A stretch of DNA of 64,000 nt from Streptomyces griseoviridis (GCA_014649155.1 BMSM01000028.1:27377-91376); one strand, 5' to 3'; shown: positions 35,822 through 45,526, counted from the stretch's first letter. A program made the numbers and translations. The notes: a model not told the origin generated them from the letters alone.

Positions 35822-37117
35822 ATGGCACGCCAGGGGGAGCGGATGGCCATGGGGGAGGCCGGTCCGGGTTCGGTGCCGTCGCATGCCAGGCCGGGACGGC
35901 CGGCGCGGGCCATGCGCGACAGACTCGGCCGGGAGTGCGTGTACGTACCGTCGTGCCGGCTCGGCATGTACGCGGCGCTGCGGCACTGGTGCCCGCCGGG
36001 CGGCCGGGTGCTGATGTCGCCGGTCAACGACGACGTCATCTTCTTCGTCGTCCTGGCGGCCGGGCTGCGGCCGGTGCAGGCACCGCTGAAGCCGTGGGAC
36101 GCGTCCCTCGACCTCGACGCCGTGCCCGAGGGGACCTGGGGTTCGCTGTCCGCCGTGCTGACGACCAACCTGTACGGGAATCCCGACCCGGCTCCCGGAC
36201 TGCGGGCGCGCTGCGACGCGCTGGGCATCCCGCTGTTCGAGGACGCGGCGCACGCGATCGGCGGCGAGGTGGGGGGCCGGCCGGTCGGGACCTGGGGCGA
36301 CGCGTCCTTCTTCAGCCTGTCCAAGCATGTCGGGGCGCACGCCGGGGGCATCCTCGCGGTCGCCGACCCGGGGGTGCGGGACCTGCTGGCGCAGGCCTGC
36401 GAGGACCTGCTGGCGCCGCGCCGGACCACGGCCGAACTGGCCTACGCGGTGCGGCCGTACGCGGAGGCCGCCGTGCGGGGGCTGGGGCTGCGGCGGGCCG
36501 CGTGGGCGGTGCTGCGGAGGCTCGGTACGGCCGAGCGCGAGGAGATCCGGATGCCGCTGCGCCCCGAGGCGCTGGCCCGCGCGGTCGCCGCCGCGCCCGG
36601 CCTCGACGCGCACGACCCCTGGGTCCGCGTCGACATGCACGACTACCGCCGGAGGGGCGGCCGGTTCCGGCTGGCCCGCGTCGCCCGGCACCTGGACCGG
36701 CTGGACGAGGTGCTCGCCGCCTGCCGGGCGGGGACGGAACTGCTGCTGGCGACGGACTGGGCGTACGCCCGGTACGCGGACCGGCCGCCGGCCGCGCGGC
36801 CGCTGTTCCGGGTGCCGCTGCTCGTGGCCGACCGGGACGCGGCAGCGGCGGCCCTGGCCCGCCGGGGCATCGTCGTCGGCTACCTCTACGACCCGCCCCT
36901 GGACGACTACGCGGGCGCCGACTTCACCGACCCGTCGCCGGCCCCGGAGGCGGCGCGCTGGTTCGCGCGGCACGCGCTGCCCGTGGACCCGCTGCGGGCC
37001 CGGGAGGCCATCGCGGCCCTGGAGGAGGCGGGGGTGCGGCCGGCCGAGCCGTTCGCGGCAGCCGGGGCGCGCGGAGAGCGGTCGTCGCCGGGCGGGCCGG
37101 GACCGGTCCGTGGCTGA
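35822..37117 (+). CDS. DegT/DnrJ-type PLP aminotransferase-like protein
   Basis: A 431-residue PLP-fold protein, first gene of the glycan locus. SCRLGMYAAL resembles the usual substrate-site start, LFEDAAHAIGGEVGG carries the PLP-phosphate Asp, and FFSLSKHVGAHAGGILA has the likely Schiff-base Lys near residue 168. DegT-family enzymes make amino sugars as nucleotide sugars; here that would supply an amino sugar for the polymer. The spacing around Lys differs from the common FSxxKxxxxGEGG form, so the exact reaction is open. The ATG at 35822 follows GGGAGAG. It overlaps the next gene by eight bases. Confidence 0.8.
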   Translation: MARQGERMAMGEAGPGSVPSHARPGRPARAMRDRLGRECVYVPSCRLGMYAALRHWCPPGGRVLMSPVNDDVIFFVVLAAGLRPVQAPLKPWDASLDLDAVPEGTWGSLSAVLTTNLYGNPDPAPGLRARCDALGIPLFEDAAHAIGGEVGGRPVGTWGDASFFSLSKHVGAHAGGILAVADPGVRDLLAQACEDLLAPRRTTAELAYAVRPYAEAAVRGLGLRRAAWAVLRRLGTAEREEIRMPLRPEALARAVAAAPGLDAHDPWVRVDMHDYRRRGGRFRLARVARHLDRLDEVLAACRAGTELLLATDWAYARYADRPPAARPLFRVPLLVADRDAAAAALARRGIVVGYLYDPPLDDYAGADFTDPSPAPEAARWFARHALPVDPLRAREAIAALEEAGVRPAEPFAAAGARGERSSPGGPGPVRG

Positions 37118-39680
37118 GGCGCAGGTGCGGGAGACGGCGGCGACGCGGGCCGACGGCGGCGGTGGCGGCACCGCGCGGGAGGCGCGCGGCGGGGACTCGC
37201 TGTTCAAGAACGCCTACTTCCTGATGCTCAGCACCGGCGTGTCCGCCGTGCTCGGGCTGGGCTTCTGGCTGGTGTCCGCCCGGTACTACACGGAGGAGGC
37301 GGTCGGCCAGGGCTCCGCCGCGATCGCGGCGATGCGGCTGCTGGCCAGCATCACGGCGACGACGATGATCGGCGCCGTCGTCCGCTTCGTGCCGCGCGCC
37401 GGACGGGCCACGGGGGCGCTGGTGTGGCGTGCCTACGCGGCCAGTTCGGTGGTGGTCGCGCTGGCCGCGGGCGTCTTCCTGCTCACCCTCGACCGGTGGG
37501 GCGACTCGTACGCGCCCCTGGGCACCCCGGTGGCGGGGACGCTGTTCGTCGCCGCGTGCGTGGCCTGGGCGCTGCTCACCCTCCAGGACGGCGTGCTGAC
37601 CGGACTGCGCAAGGCCGAGTGGGTGCCGGCGGGCAACGCGGCCTTCTCCGTCGGCAAGCTGATCCTGCTCGCCGTGTTCGCCTCCGCGCTGCCGGTGCTC
37701 GGCATCTTCGTCTCCTGGGCCGTGGCGATCGCCTTCTCCACGCTGCCCCTCGGCTGGCTGATCTTCCGCAGGCTGATCCCGCGCCAGGCCGCCGCGGACC
37801 GCGACCTCGAACCGCCCGCCTACCGCGAGATGGGCCGCTTCCTGGCGGGGGACTCGCTGGGGGCGCTGTTCAGCCTGGCCATGATCAACCTGCTGCCGGT
37901 GATGGTCGCGGTCCGCTTCACCGCCGCGGAGAACGGCTACTTCTACGTGGCGTACACCGTCGGCGGCACGATGGAGTTCATGGCCATCAACATGGCCTCC
38001 TCGCTCACCGCGCACGCCTCGCACGACCCGCGCCGCCTCGCCGACGGCGTCCGCGGGGCGCTGCGCCGCATGACGGTGCTGCTGGTGCCGGTCGTGGCGT
38101 TCCTGGTGGCCTTCGCGCCGCAGATCCTCGCCCCGTTCGACGACGACTACGCCGAGCACGGCTCCACGGTGCTGAGGCTGCTCGCCCTCGGCGCGCTGCC
38201 GCGGATCGTCGTGGAGCTGTACATCGGGGTGCTGCGCGTCCAGGGGCGCACCGGTGTGCTCGCCGCCGTGCAGGGCGCCATGTGCGCCCTCGTGCTGGGC
38301 AGCGCGACGGTGCTGTTCACCCCGTCCGGTATCGCGGGCGCCGGCTGGGCGGTGCTGCTGGGCATGACGGTGGTCGCCGCGGGCTGCGTGCCGGGTCTGC
38401 GCGCGGCACTGCGCGGGGGCGGGTCCGGCCGGAGGCCGGGCGGCAGACCGGGCGAGGGGGCGGGCGAGGTGGCGCGCGGCACGAGTACGGCGCCCGGCAC
38501 GAGTACGGCGCCCGGCACGCCTGCCCCCGGCACGCCCACCCCCGGCACGCCTGCCCCCGGCACGCCTGCCCCCGGCACGCCTGCCCACGGGACCTCCGAC
38601 TGCGGCACCCCGGCCTGCGGCACCCCGGCCTGCGGCACCCCGGCCTACGGCACCCGCTGGGCGCGGCTGAACGCGACCGCCGGATACGGCACGAGCTGGG
38701 CCCGCCGCACCGCCCACGAGCACGGTCCTCCCGGCGGCACGCCGGGCGAGGGCCGGGAGGACACCGTCACCCTCTTCATCGGACGGCCCGGTTACGAGCG
38801 GGAGGCGCTGGCGGCGGACCCGCTCGCGGAGATCGTCCGGCCGCCGGACGCCGGGGACGGGGAAGTCCCGGCCGCCACCGGCGCCGCGGGGGCCGGGACC
38901 GCCAGCGCTGAGGGTGCCGGGGAGGCCGACCGGGAGCGGCCGTTGCGCATCGGCCTCTGGCTGATGCTGGGGCTCGCCTCCGCGGCCTGCTGGACGGCGT
39001 CGCGCGGACTGCCCTGGCTGGACGGGGCCTCCCGGGCCGCACCGACCGGCCGTGAGCTGCTCGCGCGGCTGCCCCTCACCGCGCTCGTCGCCGGCGGGGT
39101 GCTGCTGGTCGTCTTCGCGGCCTCGGTGACCCTGTGCGCCCGCCCCGGCCGGCTGCTGCCCGGCGCCGCGCTCGGCGCCGCCCTGACCGCGCTGCACGCG
39201 GCACCCGTCGCCCTCGGCCGGGAACCGGAGCCGGTGGCCGGGACGTTCTACCGCGGGACGGCCGGTTTCCTCGCGGAGGCGGTGGGGCTCGGCGGCCCCG
39301 AGCCGCTGCTGCGCTGGGCGCCGCCCGTTCTGCTGCTGCTGTGCCTCGTGCCGCTGGAGCGGCTGCTCGCGTACGCGGGCGGGCGGCTGCCGTGGCCGGG
39401 GCGCTGGGGGGCCCTGTATCTCGCCGCGGTGGCGGGCTGGGTGTGGGGGCAGGCGCTCGCGCCGGTCGCGCCGCCCCTCCTGCTGCTGCTCACCCTGCTC
39501 GCCCTCGTCCTGAGCACGCTGCGCCGACCACCGGCGTCGGCACCGGCACCCACACCGGCACCGGCATCCGGACAGAGGCCAGATCCGACACCGGGGCCAG
39601 AACCGACACCAGGACCGGTACCGGCATCGACGCCCGAGCCCCCGCACCGTTCCAGACCGAACGACAGATCCAGGGACTGA
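37110..39680 (+). CDS. Wzx-like flippase fused to a second membrane domain
   Basis: An 856-residue protein from GTG 37110. Residues about 30-435 form a polysaccharide-flippase (MATE/Wzx-like) domain: SLFKNAYFLMLSTGVSAVLG, GQGSAAIAAMRLLASIT and repeated helix pairs. Next comes a cytoplasmic linker of about 150 residues with PGTPA and CGTPA repeats. Near 605-815 lie about five more helices, ending in a Pro/Thr-rich tail. A flippase normally ends at about 430-500 residues, so the extra domain is unusual and may hold the next protein, a polymerase candidate. Lipid-linked sugar export is inferred from family and context. Confidence 0.8.
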   Translation: MAEAQVRETAATRADGGGGGTAREARGGDSLFKNAYFLMLSTGVSAVLGLGFWLVSARYYTEEAVGQGSAAIAAMRLLASITATTMIGAVVRFVPRAGRATGALVWRAYAASSVVVALAAGVFLLTLDRWGDSYAPLGTPVAGTLFVAACVAWALLTLQDGVLTGLRKAEWVPAGNAAFSVGKLILLAVFASALPVLGIFVSWAVAIAFSTLPLGWLIFRRLIPRQAAADRDLEPPAYREMGRFLAGDSLGALFSLAMINLLPVMVAVRFTAAENGYFYVAYTVGGTMEFMAINMASSLTAHASHDPRRLADGVRGALRRMTVLLVPVVAFLVAFAPQILAPFDDDYAEHGSTVLRLLALGALPRIVVELYIGVLRVQGRTGVLAAVQGAMCALVLGSATVLFTPSGIAGAGWAVLLGMTVVAAGCVPGLRAALRGGGSGRRPGGRPGEGAGEVARGTSTAPGTSTAPGTPAPGTPTPGTPAPGTPAPGTPAHGTSDCGTPACGTPACGTPAYGTRWARLNATAGYGTSWARRTAHEHGPPGGTPGEGREDTVTLFIGRPGYEREALAADPLAEIVRPPDAGDGEVPAATGAAGAGTASAEGAGEADRERPLRIGLWLMLGLASAACWTASRGLPWLDGASRAAPTGRELLARLPLTALVAGGVLLVVFAASVTLCARPGRLLPGAALGAALTALHAAPVALGREPEPVAGTFYRGTAGFLAEAVGLGGPEPLLRWAPPVLLLLCLVPLERLLAYAGGRLPWPGRWGALYLAAVAGWVWGQALAPVAPPLLLLLTLLALVLSTLRRPPASAPAPTPAPASGQRPDPTPGPEPTPGPVPASTPEPPHRSRPNDRSRD
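38478..38652 (+). repeat. 15-bp coding repeats in the flippase linker
   Basis: Tandem units of CCCGGCACG(A/C)(G/C)TNCNNC type encode PGTST/PGTPA, then CGGCACCCCGGCCTG units encode CGTPA. Nine to eleven units are recognisable. They make a flexible, cysteine-bearing linker likely to vary in length between strains. Confidence 0.75.
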
Positions 39681-39715
39681 CCGAGCACAGAGCCGAACCG
39701 CCAGGGGGGAACGTC

Positions 39716-41767
39716 GTGCGTCCGCCAGCCACTCCACGGGAGAGATCCGCACCGGAGCCCGTGCCGCGTCCGCAGACACCGGCCGGACCGGAGGACACGT
39801 CCGGGAACGCGGCGACGGAAGCGGAGGAGACCCCCGGAACCGCCCCGAGCGCGTCCGGGCCCGAAGAAGCGCCCCGCCGGGGCGAGCGGGCCGGGACGCC
39901 CGCGACACCGGCCTCCCGGGAACCGGCGGACCGAAACGCCGAGGACGCGTACCCGGCGCCCCCACGGCCCCGGCGCCGCCGTGCCGGCGCCTGGCCCGCT
40001 CTGCCCCTGCTCGTGGCCCTCGCCCTGTGGACGTACGCCCTCGGCCACACCGACGTCTCCCAGCTCGACGACTTCGGCCTGGTCAGCGCGGTTCACCCGG
40101 CCTTCTGGGCGGGTCTGGCGCTGCTCACCGGGGGCTTTTGGTCCACCGTCCGCGCGCCGCACCGCGCGCAGGGCTGGCCGGCGGCGTACGTCGTCGGGCT
40201 GCTGCTGATGGAGCGGGCCACCCAGGCCCTGGTCTACCCGACCCCGCTGTACGCCTGGGCGTGGAAGCACGACGCGGTCGTCGGCCACCTGCTGACCGCC
40301 GGCGGCCTCCAGAGCGAGGCGGAGATCGGGGACATGTCCGTCTACGACCAGTGGCCGGGCTTCTTCGCCGCCCAGGCCGCGCTGGTCCGGCTGCTCGGGG
40401 TGGACAACACGGCGATGTACATGGCGTGGTGGCCCCTGGTCTCCAGCCTGATGCTGCTGCTCCCGCTGCTCCTGATCTACCGCACCTTCACCACCGACCG
40501 CCGTCTGATCTGGACCGCGGTCTGGCTGTTCTACGCCGCCAACTGGGTGGGTCAGGACTACTTCTCCCCCCAGTCCGTCGCCTTCGCGCTGCACCTCGGC
40601 GTGCTCGCCGTCGTCCTGCGCCGGTACGGCGGGCGGCCCGGCCGGCCGCGGACCGCCGTGTGGACGGTGCTGCTGACCGCGCTGCTCACCACCATCGTCG
40701 TCACGCACCAGCTGACGCCCGGCATGCTGGTCGTCTCCCTGCTGGCCCTCTGCCTCGCCCGCCGCTACCGCGACTGGGCGCCGGCGGCCACCGCGGTCGT
40801 CCTCTTCCTGGCCTGGTGCCTCACGGCGGCGCTGCCCTTCCTGTCCGCCGCGATGCCGGACATGATCCGCTCCATCGGTGACATCGGCGGCAACGTGGAG
40901 ACCGGGTACGGCGCCACCCCCACCGGCACCGGAGCGATCGCGACCTCCTGGGCGGCCCGGCTGCTGTCGGGGTCCGTCCTGCTGCTCGCGGCGCTCGGCG
41001 TGCTGCGCCGGCCGGTGCTGCGGCACCGGGCGCTGCCGCTGCTGCTCATCGCCGCGGCCCCGCTGCCGATGTTCGTGGCCAGCAGCTACGGCAGCGAGAT
41101 GATCTTCCGGGTACTGATGTTCATGCTGCCCGGCGCGGCCTTCTTCGCGGGCGCCGCGCTGCTGCCCCGGGGACGCACCCTGTCCGCCGGCCTCACCGCG
41201 CGGGAGACGGCCGGGCGGCCCGCCGTGCCGCACCCGCTCCGGCTGCGGCTGCCCGGCCTCGCGTACGGCGTCTGGGTGCCGCTGCTCGCGCTGCTGGCCG
41301 GCACCCTGGCCTTCGTACCGGCCTACTCCGGCAAGGACCGGATCAACTACTTCCCGCCCGCCGAGGTCGCGCTCGTCCGGGACCTGTTCGACCGGGCGCC
41401 GGCGGGGTCGCTCGTGGTCGCCGCCAACCGCAACTACCCGCTCGCCTACGAGGCGTACGGGAGCGTCGACCACTACTGGTTCCTGGAGGACGGCCGCGAC
41501 CACGTCGACCGGATCGTGCGCAGCCCGGCCGCCACCCTGGCCCGGGACATGAGCGCCGTGGAACCGCCCGGCCGCGCCTATCTCCTGATCACCCGGGGGC
41601 AGGTGGCCGACTCGGAGATGAACGGCCGGCTCGACGGCGCGCAACTGGAGCGCGTCCGCCGGTCGGTGGCCGCCTCACCGAGGTTCCGGCCGGTCGCGGA
41701 GAACAGCGCCGGGACGGTCTGGGTCCTGGAGCCGGCCGCCGGCCCGGTGGAAGGAGCGAGCCGATGA
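39716..41767 (+). CDS. Polytopic membrane protein, polymerase/glycosyltransferase candidate
   Basis: A 683-residue protein. GTG 39716 is chosen because GGGGGA (39705-39710) lies five bases upstream. A disordered head of about 95 residues (Pro, Glu, Ala) precedes about a dozen helices with short loops, such as YDQWPGFFAAQAALVRLLGV, WVGQDYFSPQSVAFALHL and YSGKDRINYFPPAEVALV, and an outside C-terminal domain of about 130 residues. The layout recalls Wzy-type polymerases and GT39/GT87-like enzymes, but no diagnostic motif was seen. Its place after the flippase suggests that it joins repeat units. ATGA overlap with the next gene. Confidence 0.65.
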   Translation: MRPPATPRERSAPEPVPRPQTPAGPEDTSGNAATEAEETPGTAPSASGPEEAPRRGERAGTPATPASREPADRNAEDAYPAPPRPRRRRAGAWPALPLLVALALWTYALGHTDVSQLDDFGLVSAVHPAFWAGLALLTGGFWSTVRAPHRAQGWPAAYVVGLLLMERATQALVYPTPLYAWAWKHDAVVGHLLTAGGLQSEAEIGDMSVYDQWPGFFAAQAALVRLLGVDNTAMYMAWWPLVSSLMLLLPLLLIYRTFTTDRRLIWTAVWLFYAANWVGQDYFSPQSVAFALHLGVLAVVLRRYGGRPGRPRTAVWTVLLTALLTTIVVTHQLTPGMLVVSLLALCLARRYRDWAPAATAVVLFLAWCLTAALPFLSAAMPDMIRSIGDIGGNVETGYGATPTGTGAIATSWAARLLSGSVLLLAALGVLRRPVLRHRALPLLLIAAAPLPMFVASSYGSEMIFRVLMFMLPGAAFFAGAALLPRGRTLSAGLTARETAGRPAVPHPLRLRLPGLAYGVWVPLLALLAGTLAFVPAYSGKDRINYFPPAEVALVRDLFDRAPAGSLVVAANRNYPLAYEAYGSVDHYWFLEDGRDHVDRIVRSPAATLARDMSAVEPPGRAYLLITRGQVADSEMNGRLDGAQLERVRRSVAASPRFRPVAENSAGTVWVLEPAAGPVEGASR

Positions 41768-42246
41768 CACCCCGGGACCTGGTGATCCGTACGCTGCCCG
41801 CGTTCGGCGGCTGGCTGGCCGTGGCCGCGCTGGCGCTGCCCGGCGGTTCGCCGCCGCGCGGCGCGGCGGTCGCGCTCTTCCTGGCGGCCGGGCCCGGCGC
41901 CGCCCTGGTCAGGATCTGCGCCCCGGCCCTGGGGTCCCGGCCCGCCGAGGGGCCGGCCGACCGCGACGCCGCCTTCGACCGCCACTCCGACCTGCTGGAA
42001 CAGGCGATGCTCGCCGTCCTGCTGAGCGTCTGCGCCGTCGTGCTGGTCTCGACGGTGTTCATCGCCACGCACGCCTTCAGCGGCGAACGCGTCCTGCTGA
42101 GCCTCACCCTGCTGACCACGCTCGCCGCGTGCTGCCCGAGCCTGCGCGCCACCCCGGCGCCGGGGACGCCACCGAAGACCCGCAGAACCTCAAGGACGCC
42201 GAGGACGCCGAGGACGCCGAGGACACGGAAGGGTTCCGCTCCGTGA
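41764..42246 (+). CDS. Small membrane protein of the glycan locus
   Basis: A 160-residue protein with about four hydrophobic stretches (AFGGWLAVAALALPGG, GAAVALFLAAGPGAALV, AMLAVLLSVCAVVLVSTVFI and LLSLTLLTTLAACC). A basic tail repeats RTPRTPRTPRT. It overlaps genes on both sides by four bases, so it is made together with the polymerase candidate and the GH26-like protein. It is not recognised; an accessory subunit of the polymerase is a guess. Confidence 0.65.
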   Translation: MTPRDLVIRTLPAFGGWLAVAALALPGGSPPRGAAVALFLAAGPGAALVRICAPALGSRPAEGPADRDAAFDRHSDLLEQAMLAVLLSVCAVVLVSTVFIATHAFSGERVLLSLTLLTTLAACCPSLRATPAPGTPPKTRRTSRTPRTPRTPRTRKGSAP

Positions 42247-43298
42247 ACGCGCGCCGCGTGCTGCTCACCTCCGCCACGGTCGCCTGCGCGCTGCTGCTGG
42301 CGGTGCTCGCGCTGCGCGGCACCGGCGGGCCGGACGACGGCGCCGGCGCCGGCCGGGACGGGAAGTGCCGCCCGACCGCCCTGCTCGAACCGCCCTGCGG
42401 CGCCTGGTTCGGGGCGTTCGTGCCGCACGACAGGACCGACCTCGCCGAGCGGGTGCGCGCCTACGAGGAGAAGGCCGGCCGCAGGCTCGACATCGTGTAC
42501 ACGTACCACGACATGTCCGCCGTCACCGGCACCCGGCTGGAGGGCCAGCTGCTCACCGAGCAGGAACAGCGCGTCGGCGAGGACCGGATGCTGCTGCTGT
42601 CCTGGGAGAGCAAGTGGTGGGGCGGCACGAAGCGGCAGCAGCCGACCTGGCGGCAGATCCACGGGGGCGAGCTGGACGCCTCCGTCATCGACGTCCAGGC
42701 GCGGCGGATCAAGGAGTACGGGGAGCGCACCGGCAAGAAGGTGTTCCTCTCCTTCGACCTGGAGATGGACACCCGCACGCCGGCCAGCGGCAGCCCCGAG
42801 GAGTACGTCCGCGCCTACCGGCACCTCCACGACCGCTTCCGCGAGCTGGGCGTGGACAACGTGGTGTGGACGTGGATCATCACCGGCTACCTGGACCACG
42901 CCGGCCTCTTCGAGCGGCTCTACCCCGGGGACGACTACGTCGACTGGATCGGCTACAACCAGTACAACTACTACCTCTGCCACCAGGCGGACTGGCTGAG
43001 CTTCGCGCAGACCCAGCGGGCCACGCACGACTGGGTCCGCACGCACCTGTCCGACGACAAGCCGCTGATGCTCTCGGAGTTCGGCAGCGCCGCCGACCCG
43101 GAGCGGCCCCGGCGGCAGGCCGAGTGGTACGCGCGGGTCCCCGGGGTCCTGAAGGAACTGGACGGGGTCAGGGCCGCGCTCCAGTGGAACTACCGGGACC
43201 CGGGGCCGCACTGCGACCTCTCGGTGGCCGGCGACGCGGCCTGGCGCAGTCTGCGCGAGGCGGTCGCCGACCCGTACCTCCACCAGCCCCCGGAGTGA
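42243..43298 (+). CDS. Membrane-anchored GH26-like glycoside hydrolase
   Basis: A 351-residue protein whose GTG at 42243 overlaps the previous stop. An N-terminal helix (LLTSATVACALLLAVLAL) anchors it outside. The domain begins CGAWFGAFVPHDRTD, as in GH26 mannanase-like proteins. E in LSFDLEMDTR (near 174) and E in LMLSEFGSAA (near 279) are the likely acid and nucleophile. WNYRDPGPHCDLS closes the barrel. In export loci such enzymes trim or release the new polymer, which is inference. Its gene ends 12 bases from the converging deacetylase gene. Confidence 0.78.
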   Translation: MNARRVLLTSATVACALLLAVLALRGTGGPDDGAGAGRDGKCRPTALLEPPCGAWFGAFVPHDRTDLAERVRAYEEKAGRRLDIVYTYHDMSAVTGTRLEGQLLTEQEQRVGEDRMLLLSWESKWWGGTKRQQPTWRQIHGGELDASVIDVQARRIKEYGERTGKKVFLSFDLEMDTRTPASGSPEEYVRAYRHLHDRFRELGVDNVVWTWIITGYLDHAGLFERLYPGDDYVDWIGYNQYNYYLCHQADWLSFAQTQRATHDWVRTHLSDDKPLMLSEFGSAADPERPRRQAEWYARVPGVLKELDGVRAALQWNYRDPGPHCDLSVAGDAAWRSLREAVADPYLHQPPE

Positions 43299-43310
43299 GC
43301 ACCGGGCCGG

Positions 43311-44225
43311 TCACCCGGCGAACTCGGGACCGCGCAGCAGGGCGCGGCCCCGCCGGTACCAGCGCCAGGCGACCGTCCTGGGGGCGTCCCGGTAGGGCGC
43401 GGTCCGCACGCCCCGCCCGGACAGCCACGCCTGGACGTCGGCGACGGTGTGGGTGCGGCGGACGATGAGCCGGGCGATGCGGTAGCGCTCGTCCCGGTCG
43501 GAGCTGAGCGCGTGCCGCACCGCGGTCGCCGTCTCGTACCCGGCTCGGGCCGCCAGTCTGCGGACCTTGGCGCTGTTGTAGCCGTGCGGGTAGGCGAGGT
43601 GGCGCACCGGTCGGCCGAGGGTGTCCTCCAGCACGGCCTTGGAGGACCGGAGTTCGACCGTCAGGTCCCTGGTGGACAGGGTGTCGAGCTGGGCGTGGGT
43701 GACGGTGTGGCTGCCGACCTCCATGCCGTGGTCCGCCAGGCCGGCCGCCTGGGCGAGGGTCATCATCGGCGCCGGCGGCAGCAGGCTGCGTCCGCCGGGC
43801 GCGATGGCGCCGGTGGTGAGGTAGGCGGTGGCGGGCAGCCCGCGCCCCGCCAGCGTCGCGGCGGTCGGCCCCGGCAGGTCGGCGAAGCCGTCGTCGAAGG
43901 TCAGCAGCACCGGCCGGGGCGGCAGCGGGGCGCGTCCCGCGAGGTGCCCGGCGAGCGCGCCGATGGTCAGCGGGGTGCGGCCGCTGCCGGTGATCACGTC
44001 CAGGTGCGCGGCGAACTGCCGGGGCGTGACGGTGAACTCGGCGATCCAGCCGGGCGGGTCGTCCATCACGGCGTGGTAGAGGAACACGGGAATGTACGTG
44101 CCCCCCGCGCCCCGCGCCCCGTCCGCGCCCCGCGCCCCGTCCGCGCCCCGCGCCCCGTCCGGGCTGCCGCCCGTACCGCCGCCGCCCCCGCCGCCCCCGC
44201 CGTCACCGCCGTCACCGGCGCTCAC
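43311..44225 (-). CDS. Polysaccharide deacetylase (NodB family)
   Basis: A 304-residue protein from GTG 44225, which overlaps the stop of the glycosyltransferase gene (GTGA). The head is Gly-rich with GARGAD repeats, and no signal peptide is evident. The catalytic domain starts YIPVFLYHAV and has LLTFDDGFAD (catalytic Asp pair) and SHTVTHAQL (metal-binding His pair), then HLAYPHGYNS. It removes N- or O-acetyl groups from a sugar; action on a lipid-linked or cytoplasmic precursor is possible given the missing signal. Confidence 0.88.
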   Translation of the reverse strand: MSAGDGGDGGGGGGGGGTGGSPDGARGADGARGADGARGAGGTYIPVFLYHAVMDDPPGWIAEFTVTPRQFAAHLDVITGSGRTPLTIGALAGHLAGRAPLPPRPVLLTFDDGFADLPGPTAATLAGRGLPATAYLTTGAIAPGGRSLLPPAPMMTLAQAAGLADHGMEVGSHTVTHAQLDTLSTRDLTVELRSSKAVLEDTLGRPVRHLAYPHGYNSAKVRRLAARAGYETATAVRHALSSDRDERYRIARLIVRRTHTVADVQAWLSGRGVRTAPYRDAPRTVAWRWYRRGRALLRGPEFAG

Positions 44226-45526
44226 CGCTCGTCCTCCCGTCCGGCCGTCCGCAGCGCGCGGCGGGCCCGCAGATAGCCGAGGGGACCGTAGAGCATGCCC
44301 CGGCGCTGGAGCCGGGAGAGCCGGCGTGGCCAGGGGTGGGTGCGGGCGTCGTGCCCGCCCGGTACCCGCGCCGCTCCCCGCCCCGCCCGTACGGCCGTCA
44401 GCGCGCGGGCGCGGGCCAGGCCGCCCGGCAGCCGGGCGAGGAAGGCGGGCAGCAGGGCCGGGCGGTTGACGAGGACCGCCGTCAGGTACGCGGTGAGGCC
44501 GGCGCCGTAGCCGAACGCCTGCGTCTCCAGGTCCCGCCAGGTCTCCCGGTGGTGGTGCCAGACGAGGGCCGAGGGCGTGTAGTGCAGCCGGTGGCCGTGG
44601 GCGAGGACGCGGACGAAGCCGTAGAGGTCGTCGCCGCCCCGTGCGGGGGTGCCCGCGCCGGTGGCCGGGTCGAAGCCGCCGACCTCGCGCAGCACCGCCG
44701 TACGGAAGGCCATGCCGGCGCCGGAGCCGAAGCGTCCGGCGGTGAAGGGGAACAGCGGTTCGTCGGCGGGCGGGTCGGCGGGGTCGTAGGTCCGGGCCGT
44801 GAAGCCCTTGGCGAAGCCGCCGTGGCTCTCCAGCAGGACCTGGGCGGGGGTGCGCAGCCGCGCGGGCAGGATCAGGCCGGTGGCGCAGCCGAGCCCCGGG
44901 TCGGCGGCGAACGGCGTGGTCAGCTCGGCCAGCCAGCGCGGGTCGGCGACCACGTCGTCGTCGGTGAAGGCGGTGACCTCACCGCGTACGACGCCGAGCC
45001 CCCGGTTGTGCGCGACGGCGAGACCCGGCACCGGCTCACGGACGTACCGCACCCGCTCCCCGTACTCGCGTTCGATCAACTCCCGGGTCGCGCCGGTCAC
45101 CGGCGCGTTGTCCACGACCACCACCTCGAAGTCGGGGTGGTCCTGGGCGAGCAGCGAGTCGAGGGCGCGGGCCAGTCGGCCGACGCGTTCCCGGGTGGCG
45201 ACGACGACGCTGGCGGACGGGGGAGCGGCGGCCGGCACCGGACCGGGCACCGCCTCCGGCTCCCCGGCGAGTTCCGTCAGCACCGCCACCGGGTCGGCGC
45301 CCTCCGGCACCCGTCCGGTCAGCGTGCCGACCGGCCGCCCCGCCCGCCGGACCAGGACGAAGACCTCGCCCGCGGTCACCGGGGGGCTCCCCGGCCCCGG
45401 CCGGAGCGTCGCCCCGCCGTCCCGCGCCGCCCCGAGATCCAGCTCGGCCACCTGCATCGGTCCGATGCTCAGGAAATCCGCTATCTCCCGCTCCGTCTCC
45501 TGCCGCGCGCGTGCCGTCCCGGCCAT
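44222..45526 (-). CDS. Family 2 glycosyltransferase
   Basis: A 434-residue enzyme. The start at ATG 45526 is set by GGAGG about ten bases upstream; a GTG three codons earlier lies too close to that site. After about 110 residues of unassigned sequence, the GT-A domain shows ASVVVATRERVGRLARALDSL, VVVDNAPVTGAT, YVREPVPGLAVAHNRGL, FTDDDVVAD (DxD metal motif) and WHHHRETWRD. It probably adds one sugar to the lipid-linked repeat unit. It is coupled with the deacetylase downstream and 37 bases from the GNAT-like gene upstream. Confidence 0.9.
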   Translation of the reverse strand: MAGTARARQETEREIADFLSIGPMQVAELDLGAARDGGATLRPGPGSPPVTAGEVFVLVRRAGRPVGTLTGRVPEGADPVAVLTELAGEPEAVPGPVPAAAPPSASVVVATRERVGRLARALDSLLAQDHPDFEVVVVDNAPVTGATRELIEREYGERVRYVREPVPGLAVAHNRGLGVVRGEVTAFTDDDVVADPRWLAELTTPFAADPGLGCATGLILPARLRTPAQVLLESHGGFAKGFTARTYDPADPPADEPLFPFTAGRFGSGAGMAFRTAVLREVGGFDPATGAGTPARGGDDLYGFVRVLAHGHRLHYTPSALVWHHHRETWRDLETQAFGYGAGLTAYLTAVLVNRPALLPAFLARLPGGLARARALTAVRAGRGAARVPGGHDARTHPWPRRLSRLQRRGMLYGPLGYLRARRALRTAGREDER

